DNA from: Chitinophagaceae bacterium
GTDB lineage: Bacteria > Bacteroidota > Bacteroidia > Chitinophagales > Chitinophagaceae
NCBI GenBank assembly: GCA_014379345.1
Contig: JACMLY010000153.1
Span: 1 to 64,000 of the forward strand
Direction of reading: 5' to 3'
Length of the DNA: 64,000 nucleotides
Position 1 is the first letter of the stretch, and every line of letters begins with the position of its first letter. Shown piece by piece: positions 16,946 to 29,300 of this stretch. A program made the translations under genes and the position numbers. Under the pieces are notes generated by a model. It did no database searches. It had not been told where the DNA came from and saw only the letters and a list, made by a program, of their open reading frames with translations.

Positions 16946-17854
16946 ATTCTTCAACAACCAAAGCACAGCAGCCAGTTTTTCTTTTAACTGTTTCCGCGGA
17001 ACAATAAAATCCAGAAATCCGTGCTCCAATAAAAATTCGCTACGCTGAAAGCCTTCCGGTAAATCGCGTTTGATGGTTTCGCGTATAACCCGTGGTCCTG
17101 CAAATCCGATCAATGCGCCTGGTTCGGCAATATTCAGATCTCCTAACATACCGAAAGATGCAGAAATGCCACCAAACGAAGGATCTGTTAATAAAGAGAT
17201 ATATGGTATTTTGGCGTCCGTGAGTTGAGACAGCTTTCCTGAAACTTTTGCCAGTTGCATCAATGAGAAAGCACTTTCCATCATGCGTGCTCCACCCGAT
17301 TTACAAATGATGAGCAGGGGTGCCCGATGTTCCAGGCAATAGTCTGCAGCCCTTGATATCCTTTCGCCCATCACACTTCCCAGCGAACCACCGATAAATT
17401 CGAAATCCATGCAGCCTGTTACCAGGGGTTGCAAATTTATCTTTCCAGCGGCAATACGTATGGAATCGGTGATATCCGTTTTTGCCCAGGTTTCGATCAA
17501 TCGCTTTTCGTAAGATTTTAGATCGGTAAACTGCAAAAAATCCTTCGACCTGATATTTTCAAACAAAATATCATATTCATTGTTGTCATAAAGAAGTTCA
17601 AAATATTCAGCGCTGCCGATCCTGTGATGATAATTACACTTAGGACAAACAAAAATATGTTCGCGTAATTCAGTTACGGTACAGATATAACCACAATCCG
17701 GGCATTTGCTCCATAAGCCTTCCGGAGTTTCTTTTTTTTCGGCGGTACTTGTCAGAATGCCTTTCTTAATACGCTTAAACCAACTCGTTTTCGATTCTTC
17801 ACCCTGGCCGTCCTCTCCAGCGAGGTTGGCTTCGAAATCCTCGTCATGTTTCAT
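16943..17854 (-). CDS. accD: Acetyl-CoA carboxylase carboxyltransferase beta subunit
   Basis: With AccA it transfers the carboxyl group from biotin to acetyl-CoA in fatty acid synthesis. A four-cysteine zinc ribbon (CPDCGY and CPKCNYHH) is followed by the carboxyltransferase core with CKSGGARM, MQLAKVSGKLSQL, DPSFGGISASFG and GFAGPRVIRETI. The start at MKHDEDFE gives 303 residues. The frame is open 23 codons further to another ATG (position 17923), but that extension (MACYTCQCTYCK) is not a known AccD element and is treated as unlikely. The stop codon lies in the adjacent repeat arm. Confidence 0.93.
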   Translation of the reverse strand: MKHDEDFEANLAGEDGQGEESKTSWFKRIKKGILTSTAEKKETPEGLWSKCPDCGYICTVTELREHIFVCPKCNYHHRIGSAEYFELLYDNNEYDILFENIRSKDFLQFTDLKSYEKRLIETWAKTDITDSIRIAAGKINLQPLVTGCMDFEFIGGSLGSVMGERISRAADYCLEHRAPLLIICKSGGARMMESAFSLMQLAKVSGKLSQLTDAKIPYISLLTDPSFGGISASFGMLGDLNIAEPGALIGFAGPRVIRETIKRDLPEGFQRSEFLLEHGFLDFIVPRKQLKEKLAAVLWLLKN

Positions 17855-17977
17855 TCGATGGTGTTTAGTTGCGGCTAAGATAGGAATTTTACAATAAGTG
17901 CATTGGCAGGTATAACAGGCCATCGTTTGGAAATTGAGTTCAACAGAACAGTAAAAACAGAAAGTTTTTTGCGAAAA

Positions 17978-18007
17978 TTGATTTTTGGAGTTGCTGCGCT
18001 ATTTTTG
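17978..18007 (+). promoter_or_regulatory. Putative promoter of the sdh operon
   Basis: TATTTTTG (18000-18007) matches the -7 element TAnnTTTG. TTG at 17978-17980 lies 19 bases upstream. Predicted start is near 18013, giving a leader of about 86 bases before sdhC. Confidence 0.6.
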
Positions 18008-18098
18008 CGTAAAATTTTAAGGCTCTTGATTTCTTATTGGCTGCTCCTGTTTTCATTTTTTCATGCCCAGGCGCATCTGTAAAGACAAAACACACAAA

Positions 18099-18797
18099 AT
18101 GAAATGGTCTGAATTCTTCACTTCGTCTGTAGGCAAGAAATTCGTGATGGCTTTAACAGGACTTTTTCTCATCTCATTCTTAATTATTCATGCCGGAGTG
18201 AATGCATGCATTTTTGCAGACCTTCCCATTTTTGATGAAAATGATAATGGTGATATGTTTAACCGGGCTGCTCATTTTATGGGCTCATCCTGGGTGATCC
18301 GGGCGTTGGAATTTGTATTGTTCGGTGGTTTCATACTCCATATCATTCAGGGCTACATGCTTGAAGCAAAAAACCTAAGCCGAAGAGGGGTAGGGTATAA
18401 AATAAACGTTGGCAACAAGGCGAGTAAGTGGTATAGCCGTACTATGGGTTTGCTGGGTACATTGTTGCTACTTTTTCTTATCATGCATATTTCTCATTTC
18501 TGGGTGCCCTCCCGAATCACGGGTTTGCAGGAAATAGAAGGCAAGGTTTACCATAATCTTTTTCAACGCATGGCAGATGTGTTCCAGGATCCTTTCATCG
18601 TATTATTATACGTGGTCGGCTGTATTTCATTGGGGTACCATTTATTGCATGGTTTTCAGAGTGCGTTCAGAACCTTGGGCGTGCATAATAGTAAATACGT
18701 GAATTTGATCAAAGCAACAGGAACAGGTTTCTCAGTAATTGTGCCGCTGATATTTGCATTGATGCCGATCAGTATTCATTTTCGCTGGGTGGGTTGA
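18099..18797 (+). CDS. sdhC: Succinate dehydrogenase cytochrome b subunit
   Basis: Membrane anchor of the Bacteroidota-type SdhCAB complex (single-anchor, diheme b558 type), passing electrons between the iron-sulfur subunit and menaquinone. The start MKWSEFFTSSVGKKF is preferred over an ATG 12 codons upstream because it matches the usual N-terminus. Five hydrophobic segments are visible, beginning VMALTGLFLISFLIIHAG, and histidines in or near them (LIIHAG, LHIIQG, IMHISHFW, GYHLLHGF) are candidate heme ligands. It is separated from sdhA by a 177-base gap filled with repeat arms. Confidence 0.93.
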   Translation: MKWSEFFTSSVGKKFVMALTGLFLISFLIIHAGVNACIFADLPIFDENDNGDMFNRAAHFMGSSWVIRALEFVLFGGFILHIIQGYMLEAKNLSRRGVGYKINVGNKASKWYSRTMGLLGTLLLLFLIMHISHFWVPSRITGLQEIEGKVYHNLFQRMADVFQDPFIVLLYVVGCISLGYHLLHGFQSAFRTLGVHNSKYVNLIKATGTGFSVIVPLIFALMPISIHFRWVG

Positions 18798-18802
18798 TGA
18801 GG

Positions 18803-18960
18803 TTTAAAGTTTAAGGTTTAAGGTTATTGAGGATCGGAGCGTGGGTGTTATGAATACAAGTTCTTTGTTTAGATAAATGGTTCTGGGTCATAGAAGAAAA
18901 TGTATTTCATCTCCTGAATTCTGTATTCTCTATTCTCTATTCTGAATTCTGTCATTTTAA
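18803..18960. repeat. Two solo repeat arms of different word families
   Basis: The sdhC-sdhA gap holds GGTTTAAAGTTTAAGG words at 18803-18827 (family of 43412-43533). It also holds GAATTCTGTATTCTCTATTC words at about 18915-18953 (family of 41930-42030 and 53655-53700). Neither has its own complementary arm here. Confidence 0.65.
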
Positions 18961-18973
18961 ATTTTCAAATTAA

Positions 18974-20947
18974 ATGCTTGATTCCAAAATTCCTCCTGGT
19001 TCATTAGAAAGCAAATGGAACGATTATAAAGGCCATGTGCAACTGGTAAATCCTGCCAATAAAAGAAAGCTTGAAGTCATAATCGTTGGCACCGGGCTTG
19101 CCGGTGCATCCGCCGCCGCTGCATTGGGAGAACTTGGCTATAAAGTGAAGGCTTTTTGTTTCCAGGATAGTCCGCGGAGAGCGCACAGCATTGCAGCACA
19201 GGGAGGGATCAATGCAGCTAAAAACTATCAGAATGATGGCGATAGTGTATTTAGATTATTTTATGATACCATCAAAGGTGGGGATTATCGTGCACGTGAG
19301 TCAAACGTTCATCGCCTGGCAGAAGTAAGCACAAATATCATCGATCAGTGTGTGGCACAGGGTGTTCCTTTTGCAAGAGAATATGGTGGATTGTTGAGCA
19401 ACCGCTCATTTGGAGGAACTCAGGTACAAAGAACTTTCTATGCTGCAGGACAAACCGGACAGCAATTATTAATAGGCGCATACCAGGCTTTGGAAAGGCA
19501 GGTGGCGCTTGGGAATGTAAAAATGTACACCCGGCACGAAATGCTGGAGGTAGTGACCATTGATGGAAAAGCAAGAGGCATCATTTGCAGGAATTTGGTA
19601 ACAGGTGTATTGGAAAGATTTTTTGGGCATGCAGTACTGCTTTGCTCCGGTGGATACGGTAATGTGTTTTATTTATCTACAAACGCTATGGGCTGCAATG
19701 TAACAGCTATCTGGAAAGCCCATAGAAAAGGAGCCTATTTTGGCAATCCTTGTTTCACCCAGATCCATCCTACCTGCATTCCCGTGAGTGGCGATCATCA
19801 GAGTAAATTAACATTAATGTCGGAGTCTTTGCGGAATGATGGAAGAATATGGGTTCCTAAGAAAAATGGAGATAACCGGAAACCCGCCGACATACCCGAA
19901 GAAGAAAGAGATTATTACCTGGAAAGACGTTACCCGGCATTCGGCAACCTGGTGCCCCGTGACGTGGCGAGCCGTGCTGCAAAGGAACGTTGTGACGCAG
20001 GATACGGCGTTGGAAAATCTAAGATGGCCGTGTACCTCGACTATGCTTTCGCGATTGAAAGATATGGAAAAGGGGAATCATCTAAATTAGGGATCGAGAA
20101 TGCAGACACAGAAACAATAGCCAAGCTTGGGAAAGAAGTTGTAAAAGAAAAATATGGTAACCTGTTCGATATGTATGCGAAGATCACTGGCGAAGATCCC
20201 TATCAGACGCCGATGCGGATATATCCTGCTGTGCATTATACCATGGGAGGCCTATGGGTAGATTACGAATTAATGAGCACGATCCCGGGTTTGTATGTAT
20301 TAGGCGAAGCAAATTTTTCTGACCATGGCGCTAACAGATTGGGTGCATCCGCATTGATGCAGGGTTTGGCAGATGGTTATTTTGTAATCCCATACACTTT
20401 GGGAAATTACCTGGCAGATGATATCAAAACTTCTTCCATTGCAACAGATCATCCTGCATTTGTTGAAGCAGAAAAAACCGTCAGTGACAGGATCAATCAA
20501 TTGCTGAATATAAAAGGCAAACAAACCGTTGAAAGTTTTCATAAACGTTTGGGTAAGATCATGTGGGACAAATGTGGTATGGCGCGGAATCAGGACGGGT
20601 TAAAACAGGCAATCAAAGACATCCAGGAATTGAAAAAAGAGTTCTGGAGCGATGTCCGGATTCCGGGGTCGGTCAATGAGATCAATACGGAATTGGATAA
20701 AGCTAACAGGGTGGCTGATTTTATTGAGCTCGGAGAACTGATGTGTATCGATGCGTTGCATAGAAATGAAAGTTGCGGAGGCCATTTCAGGGAAGAAATG
20801 CAAACAGAGGAGGGCGAAGCATTGAGAGACGACGTCAATTTTTCGTATGTAGCCGCCTGGCAATACCAGGGCGACCACAACTGGCAATTACATAAAGAAG
20901 AATTGAAGTTCGAGATTGCCAAACCTACACAAAGAAGTTATAAGTAA
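18974..20947 (+). CDS. sdhA: Succinate dehydrogenase / fumarate reductase flavoprotein subunit
   Basis: Oxidises succinate to fumarate, or the reverse. The FAD-binding motif [13 protein letters not shown] starts near residue 36. The covalent flavin attachment histidine is His71 in [11 protein letters not shown]. Other motifs are the substrate loop [16 protein letters not shown] and the C-terminal [15 protein letters not shown]. Length 657 fits the long Bacteroidota type. Followed after 26 bases by a gamma-glutamylcyclotransferase-like gene and then sdhB, all on the plus strand, so one transcript is likely. Confidence 0.97.
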   Translation: MLDSKIPPGSLESKWNDYKGHVQLVNPANKRKLEVIIVGTGLAGASAAAALGELGYKVKAFCFQDSPRRAHSIAAQGGINAAKNYQNDGDSVFRLFYDTIKGGDYRARESNVHRLAEVSTNIIDQCVAQGVPFAREYGGLLSNRSFGGTQVQRTFYAAGQTGQQLLIGAYQALERQVALGNVKMYTRHEMLEVVTIDGKARGIICRNLVTGVLERFFGHAVLLCSGGYGNVFYLSTNAMGCNVTAIWKAHRKGAYFGNPCFTQIHPTCIPVSGDHQSKLTLMSESLRNDGRIWVPKKNGDNRKPADIPEEERDYYLERRYPAFGNLVPRDVASRAAKERCDAGYGVGKSKMAVYLDYAFAIERYGKGESSKLGIENADTETIAKLGKEVVKEKYGNLFDMYAKITGEDPYQTPMRIYPAVHYTMGGLWVDYELMSTIPGLYVLGEANFSDHGANRLGASALMQGLADGYFVIPYTLGNYLADDIKTSSIATDHPAFVEAEKTVSDRINQLLNIKGKQTVESFHKRLGKIMWDKCGMARNQDGLKQAIKDIQELKKEFWSDVRIPGSVNEINTELDKANRVADFIELGELMCIDALHRNESCGGHFREEMQTEEGEALRDDVNFSYVAAWQYQGDHNWQLHKEELKFEIAKPTQRSYK

Positions 20948-20973
20948 TATACCTCAATACCGGTTGACTCAGA

Positions 20974-21408
20974 ATGGAAGAACCAGATTATCTCTTCGTC
21001 TACGGCACATTACGAAAGGGTGGAAATAATCCAGTGACAAAAGAGATTATAAACGATCTGGAATGGATAGGCGAAGCTGAAATAAAAGCCAGGATGTACG
21101 ACATCGGAAAGTATCCAGGCGCGTTGCGTGCACCAGGTAAAAAGACTGTTATTAAAGGAGAGGTACTGAAAATAATACATCCTGGAAAAGTGTTCAGAAT
21201 TCTGGATGAGTATGAAGGTTTCGATCCGGATGAACCATCAAAATCGGAATACCGTCGCGATCCCGAAAAATTGCAATTGCCGGATGGAAGAGAAATTGTT
21301 GCCTGGGTTTACTGGTATAATTTTCCGGTGCAAGGAAAAAGACTGATAAGGCACAAGGATTATTTTGAATATTTGAAAAAGAAGAAATCTGCATTGTATG
21401 GAACATAA
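20974..21408 (+). CDS. Gamma-glutamylcyclotransferase (AIG2)-like protein inside the sdh operon
   Basis: A 144-residue protein of the GGCT/AIG2 fold. The N-terminal [16 protein letters not shown] carries the family's YGTLRKG substrate loop, and [13 protein letters not shown] holds the conserved glutamate used in catalysis (about residue 80). The C-terminal half (AWVYWYNFP) completes the barrel. Such enzymes release 5-oxoproline from gamma-glutamyl peptides or amines, but the substrate here is unknown. It sits between sdhA and sdhB and overlaps the sdhB start by 11 bases, suggesting translational coupling. That position is not the standard sdhCAB order. Confidence 0.85.
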   Translation: MEEPDYLFVYGTLRKGGNNPVTKEIINDLEWIGEAEIKARMYDIGKYPGALRAPGKKTVIKGEVLKIIHPGKVFRILDEYEGFDPDEPSKSEYRRDPEKLQLPDGREIVAWVYWYNFPVQGKRLIRHKDYFEYLKKKKSALYGT

Positions 21409-22162
21409 TGGAATTAATCTTACGTTGAAAGTCTGGCGTCAGCCTAATAGTAATGCGAAAGGAAATTTCGTAACCTATGAAGTGAAAGATGTTTCGATCG
21501 AAATGTCATTTTTGGAAATGTTTGACGTGCTGAATGAAAGACTGATCCGTGAAGGACAGGATCCGATCGCATTCGATCACGATTGCCGCGAAGGAATTTG
21601 TGGTTCCTGTTCCATGTATATCAATGGCCGGCCGCATGGCCCCTGGCATGCTACTACTGTTTGTCAATTGCATATGCGTGCATTTGAAAATGGTGATACC
21701 ATCGTGGTAGAACCTTGGAGAGCCGTCGCCTTTCCTGTAATGAAAGATCTGATGGTCGACAGAACTGCCTTCGACCGCATTGTACAGGCAGGTGGATATA
21801 TTTCTGTTAATACCGGAAATGCTGTTGATGCCAATGCCATTCCCGTCGAAAAAGATAAAGCAGACGCTTCTTTTGCTGCTGCAGCCTGCATTGGATGCGG
21901 AGCCTGTGTGGCAGCCTGTAAAAATAGTTCGGCGATGTTGTTCATGTCGGCAAAAGTTGCACATCTGGCACTTCTGCCTCAGGGCGGTCCTGAAAGAAAA
22001 AAACGGGTGCTGAATATGGTAGCCCAAATGGATAAAGAGGGATTTGGCTCATGTACCTTCACCGGAGCGTGCGAAGCTGTTTGCCCCAAGGAAATTTCCA
22101 TCACCAATATTTCCAGGTTAAATGCTGAATACCTGGTAGCCGGGTTAACAGTAAGCGGGTGA
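21398..22162 (+). CDS. sdhB: Succinate dehydrogenase / fumarate reductase iron-sulfur subunit
   Basis: Carries electrons from FAD to the cytochrome subunit. The N-terminal [2Fe-2S] domain has [19 protein letters not shown] and a later cysteine in ATTVC. The C-terminal ferredoxin domain has [14 protein letters not shown] and [16 protein letters not shown] for the [4Fe-4S] and [3Fe-4S] clusters. Length 254 fits Bacteroidota SdhB. The start [15 protein letters not shown] overlaps the preceding gene; the LTLKVWRQ match to the family supports it. The stop codon TGA is the first part of the downstream hairpin arm. Confidence 0.97.
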   Translation: MEHNGINLTLKVWRQPNSNAKGNFVTYEVKDVSIEMSFLEMFDVLNERLIREGQDPIAFDHDCREGICGSCSMYINGRPHGPWHATTVCQLHMRAFENGDTIVVEPWRAVAFPVMKDLMVDRTAFDRIVQAGGYISVNTGNAVDANAIPVEKDKADASFAAAACIGCGACVAACKNSSAMLFMSAKVAHLALLPQGGPERKKRVLNMVAQMDKEGFGSCTFTGACEAVCPKEISITNISRLNAEYLVAGLTVSG

Positions 22163-22314
22163 TATGTACGATTTTAGATGTACGAAGTACGAAGTTAGAA
22201 GTACGAGGATTATAGAAGCAGAATTATATATAATACCTTTAGATTCAGACCTCGTACTTCGTACTTCTAACTTCGTACTTCGTACATCGCACATCTAAAA
22301 TCGTACATATCACC
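22159..22314. repeat. Near-perfect long hairpin, TACGAAGT word family
   Basis: The left arm (22159-22209) starts GTGATATGTACGATTTTAG and continues in TACGAAGTACGAAGTTAGAA words. The right arm (22249-22314) is its reverse complement apart from an inserted 8-12 base word and one or two substitutions. The stem approaches 50 pairs with a loop of about 40 bases. It fills the whole sdhB-VOC gap, starts within the sdhB stop and ends 4 bases before the next ATG. Confidence 0.92.
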
Positions 22315-22317
22315 GCT

Positions 22318-22809
22318 ATGCAATACAAACTTCCTTCACAAACCCGCATAGGTCATATTCATTTAAAAGTTTCAGACCTCGAGAAAGCGTTATCATTCTA
22401 CAGAGATATATTGGGATTTGAAGTCATGCATCAATATGGATCACAGGCTGTTTTTATTTCGGCTGGAGGTTATCATCATCATATAGGGTTAAATACCTGG
22501 TATAGTAAGAACGCACCTCCTGCACCCATAAAAACCTGCGGTCTATTTCACACTGCAATACTTTATCCGACGAGAAAAGACCTGGCTATTGCTTACCAAA
22601 GATTACTTAAGGCAAATTATCCATTAACCGGCTCAGCCGATCACGGAGTATCTGAAGCTTTATACCTCGATGATCCAGATACAAACGGCGTTGAACTGTA
22701 TTGGGACAAGCCAAGGGGTTTGTGGACATTTGATGAACAAGGAAATATTGAAATGAAAACGGAATACTTAGACCTGAATGATTTGCTCCTCGAAATTAAC
22801 AGATCCTGA
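22318..22809 (+). CDS. VOC family metalloenzyme (catechol 2,3-dioxygenase-like)
   Basis: A 163-residue protein with vicinal-oxygen-chelate repeats. Metal ligand candidates are complete: His in RIGHIHLKV, His in CGLFHTAILYP, and Glu in NGVELYWDKP. The YRDILGFEV segment after the first strand is typical of the superfamily. It may be a ring-cleaving dioxygenase or a glyoxalase/fosfomycin-resistance-like enzyme; the substrate cannot be told from sequence. It precedes the DUF1801-like gene by 12 bases, so both are likely cotranscribed. Confidence 0.88.
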   Translation: MQYKLPSQTRIGHIHLKVSDLEKALSFYRDILGFEVMHQYGSQAVFISAGGYHHHIGLNTWYSKNAPPAPIKTCGLFHTAILYPTRKDLAIAYQRLLKANYPLTGSADHGVSEALYLDDPDTNGVELYWDKPRGLWTFDEQGNIEMKTEYLDLNDLLLEINRS

Positions 22810-22821
22810 AAACGGTACACT

Positions 22822-23418
22822 ATGGGTATCCATCCAAACGCTACAAAAGAAGTTTTACAGTACATCGATAGCATGCCCGATTTCTCCCAAGCCATCTGCA
22901 AAAAATTACGAAACGTTATTTTAAAAACAGATAAAAATATTATTGAAGACTGGAAATGGGGACCAAATTATTCCTATAACGGAATGCTTTGTGGTTATGG
23001 ATCATTTAAGCACCATGTGAAATTTACTTTTTTCAATGGTTCCGGAATGAAGGATGCAAAAAATTTATTTAACCATTGCGTAGACAATGAATTCAGTCGT
23101 TCAATTAAATACACGGATGTACACGAAGTTGATGAAAAAGCCATTACTGAATATGTAAAAGAATCTATTGCGGTAAATAAGAAAGGTTTTAAAAGGATTG
23201 TACAAGATAAAACGGTTGTGGTGCCGGAGGATCTCTGTAAAGCGTTGGCAAAGCACAAACAGGCCCTGAATTTTTTTGAAGCGCTGACTTACGGATATAA
23301 AAAAGACTTTGTAGAGTGGGTTACCACAGCCAAACGAAATGAAACCCGGATGGACAGGATTGCAAAAACCGTGAATATGTGTACGGAAGGAAAGAAAATG
23401 AATGATCAATATAAGTAA
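22822..23418 (+). CDS. DUF1801 / YdeI-OmpD-associated family protein
   Basis: A 198-residue cytoplasmic protein. The N-terminal 110 residues resemble the DUF1801 (YdhG-like) fold: CKKLRNVILKTDKNIIEDWKWG, then CGYGSFKHHVKFTFFNG. The C-terminal 70 residues match the YdeI/OmpD-associated helical segment (ALAKHKQALNFFEALTYGYKKDFVEWV, read as two stretches around residues 138-165, ending AKRNETRMDRIAKTV). The function is unknown; an involvement in bacteriocin tolerance has been proposed for relatives. Follows the VOC gene closely. Confidence 0.85.
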   Translation: MGIHPNATKEVLQYIDSMPDFSQAICKKLRNVILKTDKNIIEDWKWGPNYSYNGMLCGYGSFKHHVKFTFFNGSGMKDAKNLFNHCVDNEFSRSIKYTDVHEVDEKAITEYVKESIAVNKKGFKRIVQDKTVVVPEDLCKALAKHKQALNFFEALTYGYKKDFVEWVTTAKRNETRMDRIAKTVNMCTEGKKMNDQYK

Positions 23419-23430
23419 ACCGGAAGCAGG

Positions 23431-23547
23431 CCTATGTTCCTTCTATGTACTTATGTTTCTATGTGGTAAAATTATTGCGGAGTTTTGAAACTTACCATAT
23501 GCAGGCAATTACCACCTAGAAACATAGATACATAGAAGGAACATAGG
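23431..23547. repeat. Inverted repeat, ACATAGAA word family
   Basis: The 39-base arms 23431-23469 (starting CCTATGTTCCTTCTATGTA) and 23509-23547 (ending CATAGAAGGAACATAGG) are reverse complements with three mismatches. Spacer is 39 bases. The same words form the perfect hairpin at 63848-63908. Confidence 0.92.
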
Positions 23548-23596
23548 AAAAAATATTCTCGATCATGAACACCTGGTTAATTCATTAAGAAGGTAA

Positions 23597-25315
<1,719 letters not shown>

Positions 25316-25321
25316 TAAGTA

Positions 25322-26149
25322 TTATTTCTGTTTTTTTGTTGCAGAAGCCAACCGGTAACTTCCCCCTATCTGGCTGTAAAAAGCTTTTGCAGCTCCTGTC
25401 AATTGAACAAAACCAGTCCATCTTTTATTGGTGTACTGGAAGGTTGGAGAGAAATATCCAAAAGGCAAAATTCCTTTCTCACTTCTTACTCCATCTGCAT
25501 TGCTGTAATTTTTTCCTAAAGGTGTTCCGATAGCAATTTTGAAGCCTATTGACCCATTCCGAATCTTAAAAGCGAGCTCGGTATATAATCCCAGAGTAAT
25601 AAAATGCCCTTGCCGATGAATCAGCGTGACAGCTGAATCAGGTATTTTTTTTCTGAATTCCAGGTAATTTCCAAATTCATAGTGATAAGAAGATTCGGTT
25701 CCAATCCGCAATTCGTGTCTGGTTCTAAATGGAATGGTATAGTTAACTCCGGCATTTAAACCCAATCCACCCCAAAACTTATTACCAGCATTTTCATTAA
25801 TGATTTTACCATTTCTTAAGCTATTGACGATGTCCAATGTATCATACTTCCTTACCTGATAATTACCAAGTGTGATATTTCCCCCATAGTAGAACTGGTA
25901 TTTTTCACGCGCATGACTTCGATAAACTGAAGAACGGTAAATAAAAACATTATCTGTCAACCGGTCATTGGCTTCGCCGCCTCCCAGTAAAATGCTACCA
26001 TAGGTAGCGTTCTTTATTGAATCGATCTGCAAAGGGGTAGTGTGGTAATTAGGCGTATTTCCGTTAAATGGGCTAAAATAATAAGCTTGCCTAAACCCGC
26101 AGCTGCTTAAGAATAATAGAAAAATAATTGATGCCAGAGTTCTTTTCAC
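25322..26149 (-). CDS. Outer-membrane lipoprotein, probable beta-barrel, unknown function
   Basis: A GTG start at 26149 gives a 275-residue protein whose N-terminus (V/M)KRTLASIIFLLFLSSC is a lipoprotein signal with lipobox LSSC. The longer frame to 26242 would place 31 unrelated residues before the signal, so GTG is preferred. The mature part is rich in alternating strands with aromatic ends (YGGNITLGNYQV, GLGLNAGVNYTIPF, IGFKIAIGTPLG) and ends GGSYRLAS, as in small outer-membrane barrels. I do not recognise a family. It is divergent from the large barrel gene at 26313, 163 bases away. Confidence 0.65.
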   Translation of the reverse strand: MKRTLASIIFLLFLSSCGFRQAYYFSPFNGNTPNYHTTPLQIDSIKNATYGSILLGGGEANDRLTDNVFIYRSSVYRSHAREKYQFYYGGNITLGNYQVRKYDTLDIVNSLRNGKIINENAGNKFWGGLGLNAGVNYTIPFRTRHELRIGTESSYHYEFGNYLEFRKKIPDSAVTLIHRQGHFITLGLYTELAFKIRNGSIGFKIAIGTPLGKNYSNADGVRSEKGILPFGYFSPTFQYTNKRWTGFVQLTGAAKAFYSQIGGSYRLASATKKQK

Positions 26150-26312
26150 GTTATTTATGGATGAGCTTGTATTGATTTTATAATGACAAAACAACGGCTT
26201 GATATGATGCATGCCAAAATTATCTAGCGCAGAGATTTTCATAGATCATTGAAAAACAACCGATCAAACAATAAAAGCTAACTTTAAACGCTAATAGAAA
26301 AACCTTTTTTGT

Positions 26313-29300
26313 TTGACCCTGAGGACTCTGATATTGTGCTTATTAAGTGCTGCTTCACTAACCACTGCTTTTGCTCAGGCTCCTGCGGATGCCAGGCCAT
26401 TTTCCAATCTTCGAAATAAGATTGTATCTACAGTGAAGGATACGGTGAGGATAGATTCGGTTAGCCTAATACCCCAAACCGTAAAAATTGTCGGTATTGC
26501 AGATTCGTTTTATACCGTAGACTATTTGAATGCACTGGTGATCTGGAAGAAAAGACCTTTGATGGATAGTGCACTGATCAGCTATCGCGTGTTCCCGGCT
26601 AAATTGAATGCTTCTACCCGGCGAATGGTGTACGATAGTGTTATGAATAATTTCATTACAAAGCCATTTGTTCCCGACTTTGGCACCAGGCAGGAAGACC
26701 GGTTTTTTAATTTTGGAAACATCAATTATAACGGAAGCTTCGGCAGAGGCATTTCTTTTGGCAATGCGCAGGATGCCGTGGTCACTTCAAACCTGAATCT
26801 GCAGCTAAGTGGATACCTTGCAGACAGCATTGAAATCGCTGCTGCGATTACCGACAACAATATTCCCATACAACCCGACGGTACTACTCAGCAGTTAAAT
26901 GAATTTGACCGGATCTTTCTCCAATTCAAAAAAAAGAACTGGCAGCTCAGCCTGGGCGATATCGATATCCGCCAGAACCAATCTTATTTTCTTTCCTTTT
27001 ATAAGCGGCTCCAGGGTATTTCTTTTGAAACCACCACGCAAATAACCGACTCCATCACAAACAAAATCCTTGTCAGCGGCTCAATTGCAAAAGGAAAATT
27101 CACGAGAAATATTTTCCAGGGACAGGAAGGCAACCAGGGACCTTACCGGCTAAGCGGTGCCAATAATGAATTTTTTTTTATCGTGCTCGCTAATACGGAG
27201 AGGGTTTTTATCGATGGGGAATTATTACAGAGAGGCGAAGACCAGGACTATGTTATCAACTATAACACCGCGGAAATTGCCTTTACGCCTAAAAGGATGA
27301 TTACAAAGGATAGCAGGATACAGGTTGAATTTGAATATTCAGATCGCAATTTTCTGAATGCAAATTTGTACCTGTATGATGAGGTAAATATTACAGACAA
27401 ACTAAAAGTATTTGTAAGTGCCTTTAGTAACAGCGATGCTAAAAATTCTCCGATAAATCAGACCCTGGACTCCAGGCAAAAAAAGTTTTTAGATTCTATT
27501 GGTGGAAATATCAACCAGGCTTTTTATCCGAATGCAACGCTTGATACTTTTTCAGTCGGCAAAATTCTTTATAAAAGAATCGACACCGTGAACAGCATGG
27601 CAGGTGCAAGAGATTCCATATACCTGTTTTCGAATAACCCCGACAGTGCCAGGTACAGTTTATCTTTTATAGACGTTGGCCAGGGTAATGGTGATTATAT
27701 CCCTGATTTTAATGGAGCAAATGGGAAAGTGTACAGGTGGGTAACGCCAATGAATGGACAAAAACAGGGAAGATATGAACCGGCCGTTTTTTTGGTGACG
27801 CCAAAAAAGCAGCAGATAATCAGCGTGGGTATAAACTATAAAATAACTCCTGGTACCGTGGTGAGTACCGAAGCGGCTACAAGTATTTATGATCAAAATA
27901 CTTTTTCCTCAAAAGACCAGGCTAAACAGCAGGGATATGCTGCGAAACTGAAAATAACGAATACAAAAGCAATAGGGAACCTCAAGAGAGGCCTGACCCT
28001 GACAAGTGATGCAGGGCTGGAATTTGTAGACTCCAGATTCCGGCCGGTTGAGCGAATACGCAATGTGGAATACACCAGGGACTGGGGTTTGCCATTGCAG
28101 GTGGCACCCGAAGATGAAACCATTATTACAGCGGGTGTTCAGTTAAACGACCTTAAAGCTAACACGATCCGTTACCAGTTTACAAACTATTATCGCAGCA
28201 ATGTATTTAAGGGATATCGGAACAGCTTGTATCAATCACAGGAGATCAAGGGCTGGAAATTGAACAACACATTTCATTTATCGAACGTAAGCTCAACCAA
28301 TGAAAAGGGTTACTTTTTGCGGCCTAACCTGGCTGTTACCCGAACATTTCCCAGGCTCGGTAATTATTTATTAGGAATCGGCTATGCTGTAGAACACAAT
28401 GAGATCAGAAATAAGATAACGGATGCAGTCTCTCCGCAGAGTTTCTCCTTCCGTACACTGCAGGCGGTTATTAAATCATCCGAGACAAAACAAAATCGCT
28501 GGGGACTGAGTTACTTCACAAGAACAAATTCATCACCTTACGGAAAATCACTGATAAGAACTGATCGCAGTCAGAATATAACTTTGACGGCGGAACTTCT
28601 GAAGAATGATCGCCATCAGTTTCGTTTCAATACCACCTATCGTAACCTGGAAATAATAAGGCAAAACCTCATCGGATTAAAACCCGACAATAGTTTGATT
28701 GGTCGGGCCGAATACCAGGTAAATGAATTTAAGGGACTCGTCAATGGAAACGTTTTGTATGAAGTAGGCGCTGGTCAGGAACAGAAAAGAGATTTTGCCT
28801 TTCTCGAAGTACCTGCGGGGCAGGGTGAATACACCTGGATCGATTACGATGCCAATGGCATCCAATCCCTGAACGAGTTCGAAGTTGCATTGTTCCAGGA
28901 TCAGGCGAAGTATATCCGCATATTTACCCCCACCAATGAATTTATCAAGGCTAACTACAATACTTTCAATTACAGTATCGCATTCAATCCCAGGGCCGTT
29001 ATTAATGCATCAGAAGCGAGAGGACTGCCTAAGTTTTTTGCAAAGATCAATATCCAATCATCGTTGCAAATAAATAAAAAAGAACTTGCCAAGGGAATCG
29101 TTCAATTCAATCCATTTGCGCGACCTCTTAGCGATACCTCCTTAATAACATTGAATTCTGTATTCATCAATACTTTTTCGTTCAACCGTTTTAGTTCTAA
29201 ATGGGGGTTTGACGTGAATAATTCCCGCAACGGCAATAAATCTTTATTGACATATGGCTATGAAACCCGCCGATTAATTGATTGGACCGTAAGAGGCAGA

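Noticed and set aside
17855..17923. Cysteine-rich N-terminal extension of AccD (MACYTCQC)
   Set aside because: Not a known part of AccD; normal start MKHDEDFE lies inside. The extension would also use DNA with no family match, though the second zinc-like cluster is tempting.
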